From positions 1 through 5,403 of the forward strand of contig JAYREN010000204.1 of assembly GCA_041908845.1 (NCBI GenBank): a DNA stretch of 5,403 nt. Direction: 5' to 3'. Made by a program: the position numbers and the translations under genes. The notes under the pieces are model-generated. The model had not been told where the DNA came from, made no database searches, and worked only from the letters and a program-made list of their open reading frames with translations. The stretch comes from JAYREN01 sp041908845. Its GTDB lineage: Bacteria > Acidobacteriota > Holophagae > Holophagales > Holophagaceae. Shown here piece after piece: positions 1-5,403 of the stretch. Each line of letters opens with the position of its first letter. Position 1 is the stretch's first letter.

Positions 1-3
1 ATC

Positions 4-13
4 CTAGCGCTAG
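4..13. repeat. Perfect 10-base palindrome CTAGCGCTAG upstream of the glycosyltransferase
   Basis: CTAGCGCTAG is its own reverse complement and sits 22 bases before the start codon at 36. CTAG-containing sites are often scarce in bacterial genomes, so it could be a small protein-binding site or part of an upstream structure cut by the window edge. It is short enough to be chance, and nothing more can be seen in the first 35 bases. Confidence 0.3.
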
Positions 14-23
14 AATGGGAATT

Positions 24-27
24 GGAG
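24..27 (+). promoter_or_regulatory. Shine-Dalgarno deciding the glycosyltransferase start
   Basis: GGAG lies eight bases before the ATG at 36. The alternative in-frame ATG at 15 would place this site inside the coding sequence and has no purine-rich site of its own upstream. The start at 36 also puts the conserved beta strand (LSVVIP) at residues 6-11, the usual place in this family. Confidence 0.6.
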
Positions 28-35
28 CCTGCCCA

Positions 36-989
36 ATGAAGAACCCTTATCTGAGCGTCGTCATCCCTATCTTCAACGAGGAAGAAAACATCCCCGTCCT
101 CTGGGAGCGGCTCTCAAAGGTGCTCAACGAGGCATTTCCCGATCCCGACCGGGGCTGGGAAGTGATCTTCACCGATGATGGCAGCCGCGACCGCAGCCTG
201 GAGTTGCTCCAGAGCATCGCCGATGCCGAATCCCGCGTGTCTGTCGTGGAGTTCAACCGGAACTACGGCCAGCACAGCGCCATCTTCGGGGCCTTCTCCA
301 TCGTGGCGGGGGAAGTCGTGGTCACCCTGGATGCGGACCTGCAGAACCCACCCGAGGAGATTCCCAAACTGGTGGCCAAGATCGATGAGGGCTTCGATGT
401 GGTCGGCGGCTGGCGCCAGGGGCGAATGGACAACGACAGCCTCTTCCGCACCCTGCCCAGCAAGATCGTGAACGCGGTGACGCGCAAGACTACCGGCGTG
501 CAGCTCAAGGACTATGGGTGCATGCTGCGGGCCTATCGCCGGGAGATCGTGGACGCCATGCTCCAGTGCAAGGAGCGCAGCAGCTTCATTCCCGCCCTAG
601 CCAATTCCTTTGCCAAGCGCATTGCCGAAGTCCCTGTGGCCCACGCCGAGCGGGCGGCAGGCGAGAGCAAGTACGGGCTCTGGAAGCTCATCAATCTCCA
701 GTTCGACCTGCTGACGAGCTTCAGCCTACTGCCCCTGCAGATGCTCACAGTGGTGGGGGTATTCATCGCGATCCTGGGCTTCCTGCTCTTCATCGGGCTG
801 GTGATCTACCGCTTCGTGAACCCAGAGGGCACCGTAGGTGGCGTCTTCACCCTCTTCGCCATCCTCTTCTTCTTTGTGGGCGCACAGTTCGTGGCCTTCG
901 GCCTGCTGGGAGAATACATCGGCCGCATCTATCAGGAAGTGCGCGATCGGCCACGTTTCGTGGTGAAGCGCATCCACAAGCAGCTTTGA
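36..989 (+). CDS. Family 2 glycosyltransferase, ArnC/GtrB/DPM1-like polyprenyl-phosphate sugar transferase
   Basis: A complete 317-residue protein. Seen: the N-terminal GT-A start LSVVIPIFNEEENIP (6-20), a TDDGS nucleotide-binding motif (46-50), and a DxD-type metal/nucleotide-sugar site in LDADLQNPPEEIP (98-110, D99 and D101). Further on are DYGCMLRAYRR (159-169) and an ER..GESKY segment (205-213). Two hydrophobic helices follow at about 231-258 and 267-291, then a basic cytoplasmic tail with GEYIGRIYQEVRDRP (292-306). This domain order and the length (ArnC is about 320 residues) fit enzymes that move a sugar from a nucleotide donor to undecaprenyl or dolichyl phosphate at the inner face of the cytoplasmic membrane. 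That supplies lipid-linked sugar for envelope glycan or lipid A modification. The donor sugar cannot be read from sequence, and no arn or gtr partner is visible, so no symbol is given. The start at 36 has a GGAG eight bases upstream; the in-frame ATG at 15 does not. The next gene begins 14 bases after the stop, suggesting an operon. Confidence 0.93.
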   Translation: MKNPYLSVVIPIFNEEENIPVLWERLSKVLNEAFPDPDRGWEVIFTDDGSRDRSLELLQSIADAESRVSVVEFNRNYGQHSAIFGAFSIVAGEVVVTLDADLQNPPEEIPKLVAKIDEGFDVVGGWRQGRMDNDSLFRTLPSKIVNAVTRKTTGVQLKDYGCMLRAYRREIVDAMLQCKERSSFIPALANSFAKRIAEVPVAHAERAAGESKYGLWKLINLQFDLLTSFSLLPLQMLTVVGVFIAILGFLLFIGLVIYRFVNPEGTVGGVFTLFAILFFFVGAQFVAFGLLGEYIGRIYQEVRDRPRFVVKRIHKQL

Positions 990-992
990 AGC

Positions 993-1003
993 GGAGGACC
1001 TCC
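993..1003 (+). promoter_or_regulatory. Self-complementary ribosome binding site of the beta-CASP hydrolase gene
   Basis: The sequence GGAGGACCTCC directly precedes the ATG at 1004. GGAGG (993-997) is a strong Shine-Dalgarno six bases from the start. The bases that follow, CCTCC (999-1003), are its exact reverse complement. In RNA a four-pair GGAG/CTCC stem with a GAC loop could hide the site. The stop codon of the upstream gene (987-989) is four bases before the repeat, so ribosomes finishing that gene would open the stem. This is the classical arrangement for translational coupling. The repeat is seen; the coupling is inferred. Confidence 0.55.
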
Positions 1004-2401
1004 ATGCGCATTTCCTTCCACGGCGCCGCCCAGGGCGTGACGGGCTCCTGCCACCTCCTGGACACGGGATCGGCCCGAATTCTGGTGGACTGCGGGCTCT
1101 TTCAGGGCAGTCGCAGGCTGCGGGAAGAAAACGAGGCACCCTTCGGTTTCGACCCCGCCTCCATCGACGCGGTGATGCTCACCCACGCCCACCTGGATCA
1201 TTGCGGACGCATCCCCTTGCTGGTGAAACAGGGCTTCAAGGGAAAGGTGATCTGCACCTCAGCGACCCAGGAACTGGCCCGCATGGTGCTGCTGGACACC
1301 GCCCGCCTCCAGGAAGAAGAAGTCGCCCGTACCCAGCGCCGCAAGGCCAGGGGCCAGCGGATTCACGGCATGGCGGAAGAACCGCTCTACGACACGCTGG
1401 ATGTGGAAGAGGCCTGCGCCCGTTTCGCGGGCATCGCGGAGTACGGACAGCGCTTCGAGTTCCTGCCGAACCTCGCCGCGACCTTTCAGGACGCGGGCCA
1501 CATCCTGGGTTCGGCCAGCATTCTCCTGGAGGCGAAAGGCAACGGCAAGTCTCTGCGGTCGATATTCTCCGGCGACCTCGGGAGTCCGGGACACCCCATC
1601 GTGAACGATCCCGTGCCTGCTCCCGAGGCGGATGCGGTGGTCATCGAAACCACCTATGGCGGGCGCAGCCATCGCGGCGTCATGGAGACCGCCAAGGAGT
1701 TTTTTGATGTCATCACCGAAACCATCGAGGGCGGTGGCAACGTGGTGGTGCCCACCTTCGCCCTGGAGCGGGCCCAAGAGATCATCTACGGCATTCGCGA
1801 GGGACTTGAGCACGGGCGCCTGCCTGAGAGGCTCAAGGTCTTCGTGGATTCGCCCATGGCTACCAGCGCCACCGAGGTGTTCCGTGCCCATCCCGAGTGC
1901 TTCGACAGCCACGCACTCATGGTGATGAAGGATCGCGATCTCTTCGATTTCCCGAGCCTCAGCTTCACGCGGGACCGCAATGAATCCAAGGCCATCAACG
2001 CCGTGCGATCTGGCGCCGTGATCCTCGCAGGGTCAGGCATGTGCACCGGTGGCCGCGTGCAGCACCATCTGGAGCAACTCCTGCCCCGCCCGGAATGCGC
2101 CATCGTCTTCGTGGGCTATGCGGCCAACGGCACCCCGGCCCGGACCATCATCGATGGTGCCAAGACCCTGCGACTCTTCGGCCAGGACGTGCCCGTCCGT
2201 GCCAAGGTCCACACCATCAACGGGTTTTCGGGCCACGGGGACCACGCCACCCTCATGAAGTGGCATGGCGAATCTGCCAAACAGGGCGTCACCTTCCTGG
2301 TGCACGGCGAAGCCGAGCGCGCCCAGGCCGTGCGCTCGGATCTTGAGGGTCGTGGCTTCGCCTGCGAGTACCCGGCACCCCATGAGGGTTTTGAGATCTG
2401 A
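1004..2401 (+). CDS. Beta-CASP metallo-beta-lactamase-fold RNA hydrolase (YSH1/TTHA0252-like)
   Basis: A complete 465-residue protein with every signature of the beta-CASP RNA nuclease family (COG1236, CPSF-73-like). The metallo-beta-lactamase part has HAHLDH (61-66, ligands H61, H63, D65, H66), AGHILGSA (164-171, H166) and FSGDLG (188-193, D191). The beta-CASP part has IETTYGGRSHR (214-224, E215), PTFALERAQE (250-259), DSPMA (282-286) and GSGMCTGGRVQHHL (343-356, motif B histidine). The C-terminal RNA-specificity segment has GFSGHGDH (407-414) and VHGE (433-436, motif C histidine). Such enzymes use two zinc ions to cut RNA in the cytoplasm; Thermus TTHA0252 is a characterised relative. There is no added KH domain, unlike archaeal CPSF-type proteins, and no RNase J C-terminal domain. 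The usual GFSAHAD motif reads GFSGHGD here. The start at 1004 has GGAGG six bases upstream and begins directly with the first beta strand. The reading frame stays open further upstream, but only inside the glycosyltransferase gene. It probably shares a transcript with that gene; the functional link is unclear. Confidence 0.95.
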   Translation: MRISFHGAAQGVTGSCHLLDTGSARILVDCGLFQGSRRLREENEAPFGFDPASIDAVMLTHAHLDHCGRIPLLVKQGFKGKVICTSATQELARMVLLDTARLQEEEVARTQRRKARGQRIHGMAEEPLYDTLDVEEACARFAGIAEYGQRFEFLPNLAATFQDAGHILGSASILLEAKGNGKSLRSIFSGDLGSPGHPIVNDPVPAPEADAVVIETTYGGRSHRGVMETAKEFFDVITETIEGGGNVVVPTFALERAQEIIYGIREGLEHGRLPERLKVFVDSPMATSATEVFRAHPECFDSHALMVMKDRDLFDFPSLSFTRDRNESKAINAVRSGAVILAGSGMCTGGRVQHHLEQLLPRPECAIVFVGYAANGTPARTIIDGAKTLRLFGQDVPVRAKVHTINGFSGHGDHATLMKWHGESAKQGVTFLVHGEAERAQAVRSDLEGRGFACEYPAPHEGFEI

Positions 2402-2407
2402 TTTTCG

Positions 2408-2449
2408 GTGATGGGAAGGGCGCCAAACCTGTGGCGTCCTCCCCACCAC
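2408..2449. terminator. Long interrupted hairpin between convergent genes, candidate bidirectional terminator
   Basis: The 54 bases between the stops of the convergent hydrolase and receptor genes are nearly filled by one inverted repeat. The arm at 2408-2425 pairs with 2432-2449. Core pairs are CGCC with GGCG, AGG with CCT and GGG with CCC. There is one G-U pair and two mismatches, around a six-base loop AACCTG (2426-2431). No T-run follows on either strand, so it is not a textbook rho-independent terminator. It may act as a 3'-end stabiliser or a transcription roadblock for both mRNAs. The structure is seen; its function is inferred from position. Confidence 0.6.
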
Positions 2450-2455
2450 AAGAGC

Positions 2456-4681
2456 CTAGAACCGGGTTCTCAACACCACTCCGTATTTCCGTCCTTCACC
2501 CTGGTAATCGAAGGGGAAGGGCTGAATCTTGATGAGCTTGTTCTTGTCCGTATCGAGGAGATTAGTGGCGTAAGCGGCGACGCTGGAATCGGAGGTGAAA
2601 TTCCAGGTCACCTTGGCGTCCAGGGTGAACCAGGCGTCCAGGCTGCGGGCACGGTAGGCGTCCACATCCAGGGTGGCCCCCGCCATCAAGGGGATGGGCT
2701 GGAGACCGACATCCGTAGTGCGCCGGTTCGTGGTGCTCTGGTAGTAGCCCGTCAGGGCGGAGACTACCGGTCCCGCCGTGTAGATCACGCCGAACTTGAA
2801 TCGGCTGCCGGGGTCCCAGGTGAGCTTGTCGGGATTGGCAGCGATGGTGTTGTCGAGAATCTCTTCATCCACTCGCTTGGCGTAGGAGTAGTTCACGAAG
2901 CCCCGCCAGCCTGCGTAGCCAAAGAGGAGTTCGGTCTCCAAACCTTGGGTGGTCAGGGTGTAAATATTGGCGCTGAGGTTGGCGTTGGCGGCGCTGTAGG
3001 CGATCTGGTTGGAGAACTTGGTGCGGTAGATGTTGGTGCGCCAGTTCAGGTTGGCGCCGATGATCCAGTCCACCGCCAGTTCCGTGGTGTCCAGAGTTTC
3101 GGGTTCCAGCTTCTCGATATTCGAACCGAGAGTCAGCGTGTTGGCGCCGGCAAGTTCCGAGGGAGCCGGGGCGCGGAAGGCACGACCCCACATGGCCTTG
3201 ATGGCCAGGTTGCTCTTGGGGGTGAAAACGAGGGCCAGACGGGGGCTCACCTTGGAGAAGGACTTGGCGTCCGTCTGTCCCGTGTCGATCGTATGAGTGG
3301 CGTCCAGTTTGTGGTAGTCGAAGGTAGAGCGGTCAGAGCGGAGGCCCAAGACTCCCTTGATCATGGAACCGAGGAGGGCACCGGAACTGAACTGCGCGTA
3401 GAAGCCCGTGGTGATGATCGGCTTTCCCTTGATAACCGCGAGCCATGGACCGAGGGGCAGTGACATGTTGTCGGCGTTAGGACTGAAGGTCGCCATCTCG
3501 ACGTTGCTGTGGTGGCTCTTGTCGCCCTCGTAGAGGAAACGAGTGCCCTCAATGCCAAACAGGAGATTGGAGCCATGGGGAAGGTCCACGCTCCATTGAC
3601 CGCGCAGGAACAAATCGCTGGCCGAAGTGTCGAGATCCTCGTAAACACCCGTGGGGTAATAACCTCCAAAACCATTGTTGGGATAAAAGCGGATATTCCA
3701 GTTGATGTCGTGCTTCTGGTAGCGGAGAAGGTATTCCTGATTCCACTTCTCGCCGATTTTGCCTGAATAGCCAAGGGCCGCGATTTGGCGTTTCTCGGCC
3801 AGTCGTTCTCCAAGGTCCGGGATCTGCCAGACCCAGCCATGCCCGGTCTTGTAGTCCCAGGCCTGATGATGGAACTGGAAGTTCCACCCATAGAGATCGC
3901 CGTGGCCTGTGAGCTTCAGCCATCCGTACTGGCTGTTGCGTTCGTCGTGGATGGGGAATGCGGCCAAAGGACCGTCCACCACGTTACCGATCGTTCGCAG
4001 CGAGCCATCGTAGCTGTTGTAGTTGTTGCCCCCGGTCTCGAAGGCGTTGAAGGCGGCCACCGCAGAGATGAGATCACCCTCCTTGCCCAGAGCGAAATCA
4101 TAGATGCGGTCGCCCTGGCTGCCAACCCGCACTTGGGCCTCGCCGCCGCCCCCGAGATCCGCAGCCGTGATGGTCCGAAGTTGGGTGGCGGAGTTGGTCG
4201 CGTTGGATCCGTAGAGGGCGCTACCGGGGCCCCGCACCACTTCGAGGGTCTTGATCATGAATACAGGCGTGATTTCGGAGGTGTAGGCACTTCCGTAGAT
4301 GTTGTCGTTGTATGGGATCCCATCCACAAGTAACAGGATGTGATTGTTGTTCCAGCCCTCGAAGAGGCCACGGCTGGCCACGGTGCGGCGGTCGTAGTCC
4401 CGGGCGGGCCCGAAGCCAGGCAGGCTGTAGAGGGCCTCGTTGATGCTGGTCCAACCATAGGCCTGGAACTGATCCCGGGTGATGATGCTGACGACACTGG
4501 GTGCCTCGATGGCCTTTTCCGCCCGCTTGGAGGCCGCCGTTATGGGGGTGTTTAGAAGGGCCAGGAGATCATCCAGGATCTCTTTGTTCTCTTCCTTGGG
4601 GGGAATCCCCTGGGCGGAAATGGGGGAGCCTGCGACCAGGGCCAGGCACAGGAACCGGAAAAGTCGTTCTCGGATCCTCAT
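2456..4681 (-). CDS. TonB-dependent outer-membrane receptor
   Basis: A complete 741-residue protein. Residues 1-24 form a signal peptide: a basic start (MRIRERLFR), a hydrophobic core and likely cleavage near SAQG. A linker with LLALLNTPITAASKRAEKA (about 40-57) leads into the plug domain. Plug motifs are APSVVSIITRDQ (60-71), INEALYSLPGF (80-90), LLLVDGIPYND (116-126) and IKTLEVVRGPGSALYGSNA (143-161). The remainder, about 180-741, is a 22-stranded barrel rich in alternating aromatic residues, ending in KYGVVLRTRF. The terminal phenylalanine is the usual outer-membrane assembly signal. Such receptors import scarce ligands (siderophores, cobalamin, metals, glycans) using energy from TonB-ExbBD; the ligand here cannot be told. 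No clear TonB box is visible, and the plug segment usually reading 'GVINIIT' is NSATQLRTIT. The start at 4681 is chosen for the GAGGAGG site four bases upstream and the signal peptide; the frame stays open to 4777 but gives no better start. No transport partner genes are in view. Confidence 0.94.
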   Translation of the reverse strand: MRIRERLFRFLCLALVAGSPISAQGIPPKEENKEILDDLLALLNTPITAASKRAEKAIEAPSVVSIITRDQFQAYGWTSINEALYSLPGFGPARDYDRRTVASRGLFEGWNNNHILLLVDGIPYNDNIYGSAYTSEITPVFMIKTLEVVRGPGSALYGSNATNSATQLRTITAADLGGGGEAQVRVGSQGDRIYDFALGKEGDLISAVAAFNAFETGGNNYNSYDGSLRTIGNVVDGPLAAFPIHDERNSQYGWLKLTGHGDLYGWNFQFHHQAWDYKTGHGWVWQIPDLGERLAEKRQIAALGYSGKIGEKWNQEYLLRYQKHDINWNIRFYPNNGFGGYYPTGVYEDLDTSASDLFLRGQWSVDLPHGSNLLFGIEGTRFLYEGDKSHHSNVEMATFSPNADNMSLPLGPWLAVIKGKPIITTGFYAQFSSGALLGSMIKGVLGLRSDRSTFDYHKLDATHTIDTGQTDAKSFSKVSPRLALVFTPKSNLAIKAMWGRAFRAPAPSELAGANTLTLGSNIEKLEPETLDTTELAVDWIIGANLNWRTNIYRTKFSNQIAYSAANANLSANIYTLTTQGLETELLFGYAGWRGFVNYSYAKRVDEEILDNTIAANPDKLTWDPGSRFKFGVIYTAGPVVSALTGYYQSTTNRRTTDVGLQPIPLMAGATLDVDAYRARSLDAWFTLDAKVTWNFTSDSSVAAYATNLLDTDKNKLIKIQPFPFDYQGEGRKYGVVLRTRF

Positions 4682-4682
4682 A

Positions 4683-4719
4683 GAACCTCCTCGAGATTGA
4701 TGATCTGGAAGGTTCAATC
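4683..4719 (-). promoter_or_regulatory. Receptor 5' leader with Shine-Dalgarno and two competing stems
   Basis: On the minus strand the receptor's strong Shine-Dalgarno (GAGGAGG, 4686-4692) lies four bases before the ATG at 4681. The segment GGAGGTTC (4690-4683) is complementary to an upstream GAACCTTCC (4715-4707), giving eight pairs with one bulged T, which would mask the site. A second stem pairs GATTGA (4719-4714) with TCAATC (4700-4695). The two stems share two bases and interleave, so they would compete or form a pseudoknot-like fold. This resembles an expression platform. No known riboswitch aptamer is recognised, and the leader is only about 40 bases if the promoter proposed at 4730-4758 is used. 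The pairing is seen; regulation is inference. Confidence 0.4.
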
Positions 4720-4729
4720 GGCCAACGTG

Positions 4730-4758
4730 TTGATAAAAATAAGAAAAATCATCGTGAA
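4730..4758 (-). promoter_or_regulatory. Candidate sigma-70-type promoter for the receptor gene
   Basis: On the minus strand TTCACG (4758-4753) and TATCAA (4735-4730) are 17 bases apart. Each matches the TTGACA/TATAAT consensus at four of six positions. Transcription would start near 4723, giving a leader of roughly 42 bases that contains both competing stems. The spacer is T-rich, and the region is clearly more AT-rich than the flanking genes. The match is modest and the promoter could lie elsewhere in the gap. Confidence 0.35.
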
Positions 4759-4765
4759 AACTTAA

Positions 4766-4797
4766 GACATAAACCAATGTTTAAAACAGCTTATGTC
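4766..4797. promoter_or_regulatory. 32-base imperfect dyad upstream of the receptor, candidate operator
   Basis: GACATAA (4766-4772) and TTATGTC (4791-4797) are exact inverted repeats 18 bases apart. Nested between them is a second inverted repeat, TGTTT-A-AAACA (4778-4788). The two centres are offset by about 1.5 bases, so the whole is an imperfect, interrupted palindrome. It lies just upstream of the proposed promoter for the receptor and just past the mrp terminator. That position suits binding of a dimeric regulator. It does not resemble a Fur box (GATAATGATAATCATTATC). As RNA it could also fold into a weak hairpin. Confidence 0.45.
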
Positions 4798-4832
4798 AAA
4801 AAATGCCCATTGCATCTAGGAATGCAGGATGG
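4798..4832 (-). terminator. Intrinsic terminator of the mrp-family gene
   Basis: Reading the minus strand, 15 bases after the TGA at 4850-4848 there is a hairpin. CCAT (4832-4829) and TGCAT (4826-4822) pair with ATGCA (4815-4811) and ATGG (4810-4807), with a two-base bulge and a six-base loop. After GCA comes a run of six T (4803-4798). The stem is AT-rich and short, so termination may be leaky, but the layout fits a rho-independent terminator. Confidence 0.55.
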
Positions 4833-4847
4833 CTCCAAGGGAGCGAC

Positions 4848-5403
4848 TCAGAGCCTCAGTCTGGCTTTGAGCATCCCAGCCATGTCCATGAACACCTTGC
4901 TCTGGGGGCTGTCGGGATGGCTCACTACGAGAGGGGTGCCCTGGTCGCTGCCGGCGCGGATCTCCAGGTCGATGGGAATCTCGCCAAGGAAAGGCAGATC
5001 CATTTTCTGGGTCGCTGTCTTCACGCCGCCATGGCCGAAGATGTGAGTCTCGCCCTTGCAGTGGGGGCAGAGGAAGCTGGACATGTTTTCGATAACGCCG
5101 AGGATGGGCGTCTCCACGGTCTTGAAGAGGCCGATGGCCTTCTTTGCATCCAGGAAGGCCACGTCCTGAGGCGTACTCACCACGATGGCGCCGCCCTTGT
5201 CGATGACGGCCTTGGCATTCTGCACCAGGGTGATCTGCACATCGCCAGTGCCAGGCGGCAGATCCATGAAGAGGATGTCCAGGTCGCCCCAGAGCACATC
5301 GCCCAGGAACTGCTGGAGAGCCTTGTTGAGCATGGGCCCGCGCCACACCACGGGGCGGTCCTCGTCGATGAGGAAACCCATGCTCATGAGCTTGAGGCCG
5401 AAC
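4848..5403 (-). CDS. mrp: Mrp/ApbC/NBP35-family iron-sulfur carrier P-loop ATPase, C-terminal part only
   Basis: The C-terminal 184 residues are visible; the gene continues past the right edge, which cuts off its start and the Walker A loop. Seen in order: KLMSMGFL (at 5393-5370), PVVWRGPM, a Walker B-like LDILFMDLPPGTGDVQITL (DLPPGTGD at 5264-5241), VSTPQDVAFLDAKKA, VIENMS, and CPHC (5069-5058). The CxxC pair binds a bridging [4Fe-4S] cluster between two subunits in this family, and the PPGTGD and WRGP motifs are diagnostic. These cytosolic proteins carry or scaffold iron-sulfur clusters for apo-enzymes in an ATP-dependent way. The stop is TGA at 4850-4848, with a likely terminator just beyond. 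The receptor gene lies on the same strand 166 bases downstream but probably has its own promoter. Family assignment is firm. The exact orthologue name (mrp or apbC) is conventional, and any N-terminal DUF59-type domain cannot be judged. Confidence 0.95.
   Translation of the reverse strand, partial: FGLKLMSMGFLIDEDRPVVWRGPMLNKALQQFLGDVLWGDLDILFMDLPPGTGDVQITLVQNAKAVIDKGGAIVVSTPQDVAFLDAKKAIGLFKTVETPILGVIENMSSFLCPHCKGETHIFGHGGVKTATQKMDLPFLGEIPIDLEIRAGSDQGTPLVVSHPDSPQSKVFMDMAGMLKARLRL

Noticed and set aside
518..1003. In-frame extension of the hydrolase frame 162 codons upstream
   Set aside because: It overlaps the end of the glycosyltransferase gene and its translation is arginine- and proline-rich noise. 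The ATG at 1004 has a strong Shine-Dalgarno and begins at the family's normal first strand.
2408..3463. Long open frame on the plus strand (351 codons) antisense to the receptor gene
   Set aside because: It lies fully opposite the well-supported receptor and starts inside the hairpin between convergent genes. Its product is a low-complexity run rich in G, V and E typical of antisense frames of GC-rich genes, with no domain signature.
4151..4234. A pair of compensating frameshifts hiding the canonical plug motif
   Set aside because: The residues on both sides align well in length with other plugs. I could not find a neighbouring frame that restores a 'GVINIIT'-like string, so a true divergence is more likely.
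3785..4333. Plus-strand frame of 182 codons antisense to the receptor plug region
   Set aside because: A shadow of the receptor gene with no recognisable motif and no ribosome binding site of note.
4682..4777. Earlier in-frame start for the receptor at 4777
   Set aside because: It would bury the signal peptide behind 32 residues and read through the promoter-like AT-rich region. The ATG at 4681 has GAGGAGG at the right distance.
4682..4847. Cobalamin or other large riboswitch ahead of the receptor
   Set aside because: The gap is 166 bases, is shared with the mrp terminator and lacks any cobalamin-box-like sequence. Only the small competing stems near the start codon are supportable.
4777..5046. 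Plus-strand frame of 89 codons opposite the end of mrp
   Set aside because: It runs antisense to the conserved CPHC-containing end of the Mrp-family protein, and its product has no recognisable features.

Overview
The window carries four protein-coding genes on two converging transcription units. It looks like an ordinary GC-rich chromosomal segment of a Gram-negative (diderm) bacterium. The diderm call rests on an outer-membrane TonB-dependent receptor with a Sec-type signal peptide. The receptor's N-terminal stretch, ending in a 'TPITAASKRAEKA' run before the plug, is of a kind I associate with Acidobacteriota, Deltaproteobacteria and similar phyla. An acidobacterial (Holophagae-like) host is my weak guess, not something the sequence proves. 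I see no tRNA, rRNA, CRISPR array, insertion sequence or phage gene.

Left half, plus strand (36-2401): a family 2 glycosyltransferase of the ArnC/GtrB/DPM1 polyprenyl-phosphate type is followed after only 14 bases by a complete beta-CASP metallo-beta-lactamase-fold RNA hydrolase (YSH1/TTHA0252-like). The spacing suggests co-transcription. The Shine-Dalgarno of the second gene lies in a perfect small inverted repeat, which suggests translational coupling. The unit ends at 2402-2455, where a long interrupted hairpin separates it from the convergent receptor gene.

Right half, minus strand (2456-5403): the downstream part of an Mrp/ApbC/NBP35-family iron-sulfur carrier ATPase enters from the right edge and stops at 4848. 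It is followed by a short hairpin and T-run that look like an intrinsic terminator. A 166-base AT-rich gap (4682-4847) then leads into a 741-residue TonB-dependent receptor (2456-4681).

The most interesting non-coding signals are in that gap. They are a 32-base imperfect dyad, a plausible sigma-70-like promoter, A-tracts at roughly helical spacing, and a short 5' leader in which two mutually overlapping stems could form, one of which would mask the receptor's ribosome binding site. This is consistent with tight control of the receptor, but the signal it would respond to is unknown. I found no convincing evidence of a wholly new multi-gene system. The leader/operator region of the receptor is the best candidate for a second look.
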